Assembly: GCA_017998555.1 (NCBI GenBank)
Contig: JAGOCU010000081.1
Span: 1 to 5,604 of the forward strand
From: Thermoflexales bacterium
GTDB lineage: Bacteria; Chloroflexota; Anaerolineae; J036; Brachytrichaceae
DNA: 5,604 bases
Direction: 5' to 3'
Shown here: positions 1 through 4,590 of the stretch, in pieces
Layout: every line of letters begins with the position of its first letter
Position numbering within the stretch: position 1 is the stretch's first letter
Notes under the pieces: model-generated
What the model saw: only the letters and a program-made list of their open reading frames with translations
Databases searched by the model: none
What the model was told of the DNA's origin: nothing
Program-made: the position numbers and the translations under genes

Positions 1-33
1 CCGCATCGGGCGAATTTCAATGCCTGGGACCAT
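1..33 (-). CDS. 5' end of a gene running off the window, possibly a GNAT acetyltransferase
   Basis: Eleven codons are visible on the minus strand, reading MVPGIEIRPMR, with no stop before the window edge. The ATG at 33-31 is preceded by AGGGGG (44-39) with a 5-nt spacer, a good Shine-Dalgarno sequence that overlaps the TAG stop of the upstream GNAT gene. Only 9 nt separate that stop from this ATG, so the two genes are probably co-transcribed and translationally coupled. The 'IEIRPM' opening is typical of the first beta strand of many GNAT acetyltransferases, so a second acetyltransferase is my guess, but eleven residues cannot settle the family. The start itself is fairly secure; the product is not. 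Confidence 0.5.
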   Translation of the reverse strand, partial: MVPGIEIRPMR

Positions 34-42
34 CACCACCCC

Positions 43-741
43 CTACCAAATCCGTCCCTGACGCGGGTCGTTGGCGGTGTGTTCAATTCGAATGGGGGGC
101 AGGGCGATCTCGGCGTGCTCCGGGTTGCGCCATTCCAAGACCGTCGCCCAGCCGCGGGTCGGCGCGTCCATCACATAGTTGGCGACCAGCCCGCGCACCA
201 GAAAACCATTCCGAATCTGCGTCGTCAACGTGCTGTCGTAGATGGCCCCCTTCACGACATGGTTCACGTATTCGAACGCCGTCATGACCCGGGTATACGC
301 CGCGTAGCCGGGGATCATGCCGCAGACGGCCTGACCCTTCAAGCCCAGACGCCGGCACAGCTCCTTGCGCGCTTCGTGGAAGCCCCGGGCCAACCCGCGC
401 CCCCGAAAGTCAGGGTGGACGCTCATGTCGGCGCCGTAGTAGTGCGAACCGTGCGGATTGTGGCGGGAGAACCAGCCACCACTCACGGCCCTGAGAAACG
501 TATGGCCGTGGGTGTGATTGAAGTCGAAATGGGTGCGGAAGCCGGCGGTCATGCCGATCACCCGTTCGGTGGCGGTCTCGATGGCGACGAATTGGCCATC
601 GGGGAACAAACGCAGGTGATTGGCGATGTGCGCTTCAGTGAGGTGTTCCTCGGGCGCAAGCGTGGGGAAACAGACGCGCTGAAGTTCAGCGCAGGAGGGG
701 AGATGTTCGGGGCGGGTGTGGGTGATTAAGATTTCACTCAA
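43..741 (-). CDS. Stand-alone GNAT family N-acetyltransferase
   Basis: A 232-residue cytoplasmic acetyltransferase predicted to transfer an acetyl group from acetyl-CoA to an unidentified amine. The GNAT core is clear: the N-terminal strand and helix at about residues 4-24, 'FPDGQFVA' at 46-53 (strand 2/3), and the acetyl-CoA motif A at 103-120 with the signature R113-G114-R115-G116-L117-A118. The later 'RNGFLVRG' (177-184) and 'WATVLEWRNP' (198-207) resemble the GNAT half of GNAT-nitrilase (carbon-nitrogen hydrolase) fusion proteins as I remember them, but here the protein stops right after this domain. There is no early ATG. I chose TTG at 741-739 because AAAGGAG (752-746) lies 4 nt upstream; a TTG six codons earlier (759) would put that Shine-Dalgarno inside the gene. 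A second gene starts 9 nt after the stop. The family is secure, the substrate unknown. Confidence 0.9.
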   Translation of the reverse strand: MSEILITHTRPEHLPSCAELQRVCFPTLAPEEHLTEAHIANHLRLFPDGQFVAIETATERVIGMTAGFRTHFDFNHTHGHTFLRAVSGGWFSRHNPHGSHYYGADMSVHPDFRGRGLARGFHEARKELCRRLGLKGQAVCGMIPGYAAYTRVMTAFEYVNHVVKGAIYDSTLTTQIRNGFLVRGLVANYVMDAPTRGWATVLEWRNPEHAEIALPPIRIEHTANDPRQGRIW

Positions 742-745
742 GATG

Positions 746-752
746 CTCCTTT
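746..752 (-). promoter_or_regulatory. Ribosome binding site of the GNAT gene, deciding a TTG start
   Basis: AAAGGAG on the minus strand, separated by CATC from TTG at 741-739. It is the best Shine-Dalgarno match in this part of the window and supports the 232-residue form over the longer reading from the TTG at 759. The spacer is on the short side. Confidence 0.6.
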
Positions 753-768
753 CTCTCAAAGTTGACGG

Positions 769-903
769 TCATGCAGGCAACCCTCGTTGCTGCGCGGCCT
801 GCCTCAGGGCTCGTGCCGCCGCAACCTCGGTCCCTGCGCCTGGAATGGGCGAATCAGAGAACAATGGCATACGGTTCTTCATTGGCGTTTGTGTTTGGAA
901 CAC
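769..903 (-). CDS. Doubtful 44-codon leader ORF upstream of the GNAT gene
   Basis: A small open frame on the minus strand, from GTG (903-901) to TGA (771-769), ends 27 nt before the GNAT start. Its product would have a proline-containing N-terminal half and an alanine/arginine/glutamine-rich C-terminal half ('AAARALRQAAQQRGL'). I recognise no family. For it: it lies just downstream of a perfect TATAAT (932-927), and AGGAGG (908-903) stands at its beginning. Against it: AGGAGG overlaps the GTG itself, leaving no spacer, the in-frame ATG (882-880) is 20 nt from it, and third-position GC (about 59 percent by my hand count) looks low for this window. It may be only a transcribed leader. Confidence 0.2.
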   Translation of the reverse strand: MFQTQTPMKNRMPLFSDSPIPGAGTEVAAARALRQAAQQRGLPA

Positions 904-926
904 CTCCTCTTCGAACTTGAGCGGGC

Positions 927-932
927 ATTATA
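927..932 (-). promoter_or_regulatory. Candidate -10 box for the GNAT transcription unit
   Basis: A perfect TATAAT on the minus strand, about 185 nt before the GNAT start codon, oriented towards it. No good -35 is seen 16-18 nt upstream (ACGGCG/CGGCGA), so the box may need an activator or be fortuitous. If used, the transcript would begin near 920 and have a leader of about 180 nt. Confidence 0.4.
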
Positions 933-956
933 TCCTGTGGAGAAACGATCGCCGTG

Positions 957-965
957 TGGTATATT
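957..965 (+). promoter_or_regulatory. Extended -10 promoter of the tRNA-Thr gene
   Basis: TGG-TATATT matches the extended -10 form (TGn plus a hexamer 5/6 like TATAAT). The -35 region is poor (GTGGAG at 937-942), as is common for extended -10 promoters. Transcription would start near 972, about 13 nt before the mature tRNA. The bases after the -10 are C/G rich (CTTCCGGC), the type of discriminator often seen at growth-controlled stable RNA promoters. Confidence 0.5.
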
Positions 966-984
966 CTTCCGGCATCGCATGCTG

Positions 985-1057
985 GCTGCCTTAGCTCAAT
1001 CGGCAGAGCAATCGCTTCGTAAGCGATAGGTTTCGGGTTCAACTCCCGAAGGCAGCT
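985..1057 (+). tRNA. tRNA-Thr, anticodon CGT
   Basis: A complete 73-nt cloverleaf decoding ACG. The acceptor stem is 7 bp, GCTGCCT (985-991) with AGGCAGC (1050-1056). The D stem is GCTC/GAGC (994-997, 1006-1009) around a loop holding GG (1002-1003). The anticodon stem ATCGC/GCGAT (1011-1015, 1023-1027) encloses TTCGTAA with anticodon CGT at 1018-1020. The variable loop is 5 nt, and the T stem TCGGG/CCCGA encloses TTCAACT. All stems are perfectly paired. G1-C72, C2-G71 and anticodon G35-U36 agree with threonine identity as known from E. coli; the discriminator is T1057, where E. coli tRNA-Thr(CGU) has A. CCA is not encoded (the sequence continues TCT), so the end must be added by a nucleotidyltransferase. 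It is a single tRNA gene with its own promoter and terminator. Confidence 0.97.
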
Positions 1058-1066
1058 TCTTCCGTG

Positions 1067-1120
1067 AACGGCGAGATCCAGGCCCTGCGCATCGCGCGGG
1101 GCCCGGATCTCGCCGTTTTT
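1067..1120 (+). terminator. Rho-independent terminator of the tRNA-Thr gene
   Basis: A very long hairpin starts 10 nt after the tRNA. Positions 1067-1090 pair with 1094-1117 over 24 positions with a triloop (ATC), interrupted only by one A-C mismatch (1080/1104) and one T-G wobble (1086/1098). It runs into TTTTT on the plus strand (1116-1120). On the minus strand the hairpin is followed by CACGGA rather than a T run, so it mainly serves the tRNA, although the minus-strand phosphodiesterase gene ends at 1131 and also runs into it. Confidence 0.9.
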
Positions 1121-1130
1121 CCAGGTTGAC

Positions 1131-2411
1131 TTAGGGACGACGTCCCAGCCTTCGCTGGAGGAGTCCGCGAAGTTCCATCAGGCCCAGATCGTCGGCGGCG
1201 GAAATCCCGACGGGCAGCAGCGCGAACGCTTCGGTTTGGGCGCCGCCGAGGCCCCCATGGGCGGCGCGCTGGTTTTCGAACGCCGTAACGGTCCCTCTTG
1301 CGTCTGCGGCGCCCATGACGATGAGGTCCCCGGCCTCCGGGTGGCGGGCCAGGGCGGCGACCTGGCGCGTCCGAAGCCCCGTTGGACCGTAGGCGGCCAG
1401 GGGATGATCACCAGACACCGTCGCCGATTCAAGCTCGACCTTGCCAAATCGCGCATGCGCGATTCCATTTTGGACGACGAATCCGATGGCCTCATCGCGC
1501 ATCAAGACAGGGACAAGCGAATCCAGGGATGTCTTCGCCTGCGCGCTCAGCGCGTAAACGTGGGCGAGATTGCCTGAGGGTGCCACGTGCCAGTCGCGCC
1601 GGGCGGTGCCAGTCTCGCGGACAATCATGTCGCCAAGCGTTTCTCGGCGCAGCTTTCGAAAGGGCACGCATTCGGACAAGCCGTGGTCGGAAAACACGAT
1701 AATCTGAGCACGGTTGCCTTGCGCGCTTTCAGTCGCTTCAATCGCCCGCACTGAATCGTCCAGGCGGCGAAGCGCCCAGTCCGTCATGGGCGCCCCGAGG
1801 CCGGCATGGTGGGCGACCTGGTCATAGCCCAGAAGCGTGGCGAAGGTGGGTCCGCGCCTCGCGCTGATGGCCGCCACGGTTGCGGCCGTCGTGAGCGCGT
1901 CCAGGGTCCCGGCCACGAGGATGCCGCGCAGGATGGCCGCCGGGCTCGTACCCCGCGCCCCCTGGGGCCACCGTGGCGGGACCACGGCGCGCCAGGGGAA
2001 GTTGCGGAAGTTCGACGAGCGCAGGCCCTCGCTCAGGACGAACGCATGGCGCGCTGCGCCCGCCGACCAGGCGGTTGTGATTGCCGCGCCGCCCTGCAGC
2101 AATCCGGCGTTTTGGGGCCAGTCGCGGGCCACGCGCCGCAAATCTGCGGGGTCACGGGAGGTCCTGGCCCGGCCGGCCTGGCGGTCATACCAGCGAAAAC
2201 CCGGCGGTGGATCGGTGATGCCGTACAGGAGCGTGGCCTGGGCGCTGGAGGTCTGCGAGGGCAAGCCGCTGTCCAACCGGTGCAGGCGATGGGTCGCGCC
2301 GCGCAGCCAACGGCCAAGGGTGGGCAACAGTCCGCGGGCGATGCCATCGCGCATGCGCGGGTGCGACAGCCCGTCGAGCTGAATGATGATGAGGGCGTTG
2401 TCGCCTTGCAC
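1131..2411 (-). CDS. Alkaline phosphatase superfamily phosphodiesterase/nucleotide pyrophosphatase-like protein
   Basis: A metal-dependent hydrolase of the type I phosphodiesterase/nucleotide pyrophosphatase group, 426 residues from the chosen start. The expected two-metal ligands can be placed: D13 in 'IIIQLDGL', a candidate nucleophile T54 (or an adjacent serine) in 'GLPSQTSSAQA', D197 and H201 in 'GYDQVAHHAG', D242-H243 in 'VFSDHGLSE', and a C-terminal H385 in 'AAHGGLGG'. There is no signal peptide or membrane segment, so it should act in the cytoplasm. The substrate cannot be read from sequence. The frame stays open to a TTG at 2474, but those extra 21 residues are encoded by the intergenic inverted repeat and lack a Shine-Dalgarno; I prefer GTG at 2411-2409, six bases after a TACAAT box, which leaves the family core intact. 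It is divergent from the AttH-like gene and is probably monocistronic. Confidence 0.85.
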   Translation of the reverse strand: MQGDNALIIIQLDGLSHPRMRDGIARGLLPTLGRWLRGATHRLHRLDSGLPSQTSSAQATLLYGITDPPPGFRWYDRQAGRARTSRDPADLRRVARDWPQNAGLLQGGAAITTAWSAGAARHAFVLSEGLRSSNFRNFPWRAVVPPRWPQGARGTSPAAILRGILVAGTLDALTTAATVAAISARRGPTFATLLGYDQVAHHAGLGAPMTDWALRRLDDSVRAIEATESAQGNRAQIIVFSDHGLSECVPFRKLRRETLGDMIVRETGTARRDWHVAPSGNLAHVYALSAQAKTSLDSLVPVLMRDEAIGFVVQNGIAHARFGKVELESATVSGDHPLAAYGPTGLRTRQVAALARHPEAGDLIVMGAADARGTVTAFENQRAAHGGLGGAQTEAFALLPVGISAADDLGLMELRGLLQRRLGRRP

Positions 2412-2417
2412 GCCGCG

Positions 2418-2423
2418 ATTGTA
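2418..2423 (-). promoter_or_regulatory. Candidate -10 box giving a leaderless phosphodiesterase mRNA
   Basis: TACAAT on the minus strand (5/6 to TATAAT), with six bases between it and GTG at 2411-2409. A start of transcription 7 nt after the box would fall on the first base of that GTG. The -35 at 17-nt spacing, TGAAAA, matches only 3/6. This box lies inside the longer TTG reading frame, which is one reason to doubt that longer form. Confidence 0.35.
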
Positions 2424-2443
2424 GAGGGCCGGGTCGCGTGTTT

Positions 2444-2512
2444 TCACCACAATGACCCAAAGGCACAAAGTCAATGAGGAGAATTCTTTGTGTCTTTGTG
2501 CCTCTGTGGTGA
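2444..2512. repeat. Imperfect inverted repeat with CACAAAG/CTTTGTG core, probably dispersed
   Basis: Left arm TCACCACA (2444-2451) pairs with TGTGGTGA (2505-2512), and AGGCACAAAG (2461-2470) pairs with CTTTGTGCCT (2494-2503). Nine unpaired bases on the left face a single one on the right, and the central spacer is 23 nt. The right arm also contains a tandem octamer, CTTTGTGT then CTTTGTGC (2486-2501). From memory, strings like this occur many times between genes in Chloroflexota and several other environmental lineages; I cannot verify that here. It lies between two divergent genes and is not terminator-like, as no T run follows it. Confidence 0.6.
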
Positions 2513-2533
2513 GACCTTAAGGAAATCACAGGC

Positions 2534-2564
2534 TTGGAACCCTGGCCATGTATTGATCTAGAAT
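2534..2564 (+). promoter_or_regulatory. Candidate promoter of the AttH-like gene
   Basis: TTGGAA (2534-2539, 4/6 to TTGACA), a 19-nt spacer, then TAGAAT (2559-2564, 5/6 to TATAAT). Seven bases separate the -10 from ATG at 2572, so transcription may start at or beside the A of ATG, giving a leaderless or almost leaderless mRNA. The wide spacer lowers confidence. A CCTTAAGG palindrome lies just upstream at 2515-2522. Confidence 0.45.
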
Positions 2565-2571
2565 CTTGCTG

Positions 2572-3753
2572 ATGAAAAACGTCGGCCGCGGGATCGCGGC
2601 AGCAAGTGTGATCGGAATCGGGGTGTTGCTGTTTCTTGCCTTTCAGCCGCCGACGCCCACTCCAGCCCGCGCGACGATCCAGGGTCTGCAGGCGGATACA
2701 GATACGTCGAAGTTCTCCCGGGCGATGGTCGCCCGTGATCTCGAGTTCCCGCGTGATCACGCCGCCCACGACGACTTTCAAACCGAGTGGTGGTACTACA
2801 CGGGCAACGTGACGACCGAGAGCGGACGACATTTTGGCTATCAGTTCACGATCTTCCGCCGCGCGCTGGCGCCGGGCGCGCCGGCGCCGGAGGCCAGCCT
2901 CGCCACGCGCCAACTCTACTTTGCCCACTTTGCCGTCACGGATACCAGCGCGAACACCCATCGCGAATTCCAGAAATTCAGCCGCGGCGCCGGCGGGTTG
3001 GCGGGCACGCGCGCGGATCCCTTCCGGGTCTTTATCGAGGACTGGTCGGCCGAGGCGGTGGCCTCGCCGCGACGTTCAGGGCTGGACGCCGCCTCGGTTC
3101 GGATTCTGGCGAAGTCAGATGGTTATGCGATTGATCTGACGCTTGACAGCGCCAAGCCGATGGTTCGGCACGGCGAGCGCGGCCTCAGCCAGAAGAGCCC
3201 GGAGCCGGGCAACGCGTCATACTACTACTCCTACACGCGCATGGATACCCGTGGCTCAATCACGACACCCGAAGGCTCTCATACGGTGGCAGGCCAGAGC
3301 TGGATGGATCACGAGTGGAGCACCAGCGTTCTGGGCGCCGGAACCCGCGGCTGGGATTGGTTCTCACTTCAGTTGAGCGATGGCAGCGAGCTGATGTATT
3401 TCAGACTGTGGCAGGCGGACGGATCCGACGGGGTTTCGAGCAGCGGCACCTGGGTGTTGTCCAACGGTGAAACCCGCGCATTATCCAGATCCGAAGTGAT
3501 GATCACTCCGACTGACACCTGGCGCAGCCCGGCGAACGGCGCATCCTATCCGAGCGGCTGGCGCATTCAGCTTGCGTCGCTCGGAGTCGATGTTGTGGCC
3601 ACGCCGCGTCTGCGCGATCAGGAAATGAATCTGTCTTCGACCTATTGGGAAGGGGCGGTATCGGTATCCGGTGTTGCCGGCGGGATATCCGTGTCGGGCG
3701 CCGGATTCGTTGAGCTCACCGGATACGCCGAGGCAATGAGCGAAAAGCTCTAG
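2572..3753 (+). CDS. AttH/CrtC-type lipocalin-like protein (carotenoid 1,2-hydratase family), exported or membrane-anchored
   Basis: A 393-residue protein of the AttH/hydroxyneurosporene synthase (CrtC-like) family, built from two lipocalin-like barrels. Residues 1-34 form a signal: basic start, hydrophobic stretch about 8-24, proline-rich segment, then 'PARA' as a possible signal peptidase site after A34. There is no lipobox cysteine. Family marks are 'EWWYYTGNV' (72-80), 'FGYQFTIFR' (88-96), 'FAHFAVTD' (117-124), 'SWMDHEWS' (about 243-250), and a C-terminal 'GFVELTGY'. The length is usual for the family. The TTG two codons earlier is possible, but the ATG sits right where a leaderless transcript would begin. 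Many relatives accompany ABC-transporter genes (attEFG-like); none is adjacent here. Carotenoid hydration is known only for true CrtC enzymes, and no carotenoid gene is nearby, so activity on pigment is unproven. The family call is firm, the function open. Confidence 0.88.
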   Translation: MKNVGRGIAAASVIGIGVLLFLAFQPPTPTPARATIQGLQADTDTSKFSRAMVARDLEFPRDHAAHDDFQTEWWYYTGNVTTESGRHFGYQFTIFRRALAPGAPAPEASLATRQLYFAHFAVTDTSANTHREFQKFSRGAGGLAGTRADPFRVFIEDWSAEAVASPRRSGLDAASVRILAKSDGYAIDLTLDSAKPMVRHGERGLSQKSPEPGNASYYYSYTRMDTRGSITTPEGSHTVAGQSWMDHEWSTSVLGAGTRGWDWFSLQLSDGSELMYFRLWQADGSDGVSSSGTWVLSNGETRALSRSEVMITPTDTWRSPANGASYPSGWRIQLASLGVDVVATPRLRDQEMNLSSTYWEGAVSVSGVAGGISVSGAGFVELTGYAEAMSEKL

Positions 3754-3773
3754 AAGTGATCCTAAAAACATCC

Positions 3774-3819
3774 GGCGAGAACACAACCCCGCGCGAATCG
3801 CGGGGATTGTGTTCTCGCC
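3774..3819 (+). terminator. Long hairpin after the AttH-like gene, probable 3' end or terminator
   Basis: Twenty base pairs: GGCGAGAACACAA (3774-3786) pairs with TTGTGTTCTCGCC (3807-3819), and CCCCGCG (3787-3793) with CGCGGGG (3799-3805). The loop is CGAAT and A3806 is a single bulge. It begins 20 nt after the AttH stop. The plus strand continues AACATTATT, not a clean T run, so it may block or stabilise rather than terminate classically. On the minus strand it is followed within 5 nt by TTTTT, but no minus-strand gene ends here. Confidence 0.55.
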
Positions 3820-3846
3820 AACATTATTCGGACGTCTTCCAGCGAG

Positions 3847-3885
3847 CTTAAGTCACCTTAAAGCCAGCCTTGACGTGTGTATAAT
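3847..3885 (+). promoter_or_regulatory. Promoter of the regulator-kinase operon with a direct repeat over the -35
   Basis: A perfect TATAAT lies at 3880-3885. Seventeen bases upstream is CTTAAA (3857-3862), only 3/6 to TTGACA. CTTAA occurs twice with exact 10-bp spacing (3847-3851 and 3857-3861), the second copy covering the -35. Direct repeats of about one helical turn in place of a good -35 are the arrangement bound by OmpR/PhoB-type winged-helix activators, the type encoded just downstream. The -10 and the geometry are seen; binding is inference. Confidence 0.5.
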
Positions 3886-3903
3886 CCCGCGCCGCAGCCA
3901 TCG

Positions 3904-4587
3904 ATGAAGAACGCAGCGCGCAAAATTCTCCTTATTCAGGGCGGACTGGGCGAGTCCGTTGGCCTTGCGCTAGAACGCAGCGGCTATCCGGTCACGTGGG
4001 TGCGGACGGCCAAGAGCGCGCTCACGCATGTGGAACGCGACAAGCCGGTGCTGGTCATTGTCGATCTGCCATCGCTGCGCGTGGACGCGGCAAAGCTGTG
4101 CCAGGCCGTCAAACGCATCTCGGAGACCAACGTGCTCTTTCTCGGCGCGGAAGGTCAGGACGCGGCCGCGGCAGGTTGCGAGGCCTGCGGTGATGGCTAT
4201 ATCGCGCGGCCGCTGCAACTGCGCCGGGTCATGGCCAAGGTCGAAAAACTCATGCCAGCCGGGCACGCGGCTGAGCTGCGCTGCGGGGAGCTCATCCTGC
4301 GCCCGGCCGACGGCATGTTGCGCAAGCGCGGCGAGGAAATCCGGCTCAATCCGAAGCTCTGCCGCCTGCTTCAGCTCTTCATGCAGCATCAGGGCGAGAT
4401 CATCACCCGCAAGCTGCTCATGCAGCAGGTCTGGGAGACGACCTACATGGGCGACACCCGGACCTTGGATGTCCATATGCGCTGGCTGCGCGAGCGCATC
4501 GAGGATGACCCAACGGAACCGCGCTATCTCAAGACCATTCGACGCCAGGGATATCGTTTCGAGAATCCCAAGGCGCGCAAACAATAA
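3904..4587 (+). CDS. OmpR-type winged-helix response regulator with a degenerate receiver
   Basis: A 227-residue two-domain DNA-binding regulator. Residues 7-117 fold like a receiver: the phosphoacceptor position D54 is kept ('VIVDLPS'), but the acidic pair after strand 1 is Q12-G13, the Thr/Ser after strand 4 is G81, and the strand 5 lysine is R102 ('YIARPL'). Metal binding and phosphoryl switching are therefore doubtful. Residues 124-219 are an intact OmpR/PhoB winged helix, with recognition helix 'DTRTLDVHMRWLRE' (184-197) and wing 'RYLKTIRRQGYRF' (207-219). The ATG at 3904 is chosen because the GTG at 3877 lies upstream of the -10 box; the leader would be about 12 nt with no Shine-Dalgarno. 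No histidine kinase is nearby. The stop is 3 nt before the kinase gene, so the two form an operon. Autoregulation through the upstream CTTAA repeat is possible. Confidence 0.9.
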   Translation: MKNAARKILLIQGGLGESVGLALERSGYPVTWVRTAKSALTHVERDKPVLVIVDLPSLRVDAAKLCQAVKRISETNVLFLGAEGQDAAAAGCEACGDGYIARPLQLRRVMAKVEKLMPAGHAAELRCGELILRPADGMLRKRGEEIRLNPKLCRLLQLFMQHQGEIITRKLLMQQVWETTYMGDTRTLDVHMRWLRERIEDDPTEPRYLKTIRRQGYRFENPKARKQ

Positions 4588-4590
4588 CGT

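Noticed and set aside
79..729. Long plus-strand open frame opposite the GNAT gene
   Set aside because: It is antisense to a gene with clear acetyl-CoA binding motifs; its translation is arginine/alanine/glycine-rich with no recognisable motif, and it has no supported start.
787..1029. Plus-strand 80-codon frame across the tRNA promoter
   Set aside because: It reads through the tRNA promoter and into the tRNA; no Shine-Dalgarno or conserved motif.
854..1042. Minus-strand 62-codon frame
   Set aside because: It runs through most of the tRNA-Thr gene in antisense, including the T arm, and has no ribosome binding site or family resemblance.
1011..1057. tRNA-Thr as an integration (attB) site for a mobile element
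   Set aside because: No integrase, no repeated copy of the tRNA 3' end and no foreign genes are visible in the window.
1806..2477. 223-codon plus-strand frame opposite the phosphodiesterase
   Set aside because: Antisense of a gene with all expected metal-ligand motifs; long shadow frames are common in GC-rich genes.
2185..2961. 258-codon minus-strand frame spanning the divergent intergenic region
   Set aside because: It overlaps two real genes, and the intergenic repeat merely keeps it open; the product is arginine-rich without motifs.
3877..3903. GTG 3877 as an upstream start for the response regulator
   Set aside because: It lies three bases upstream of the TATAAT box, so the mRNA would start after it; the ATG at 3904 fits the receiver-domain N-terminus.
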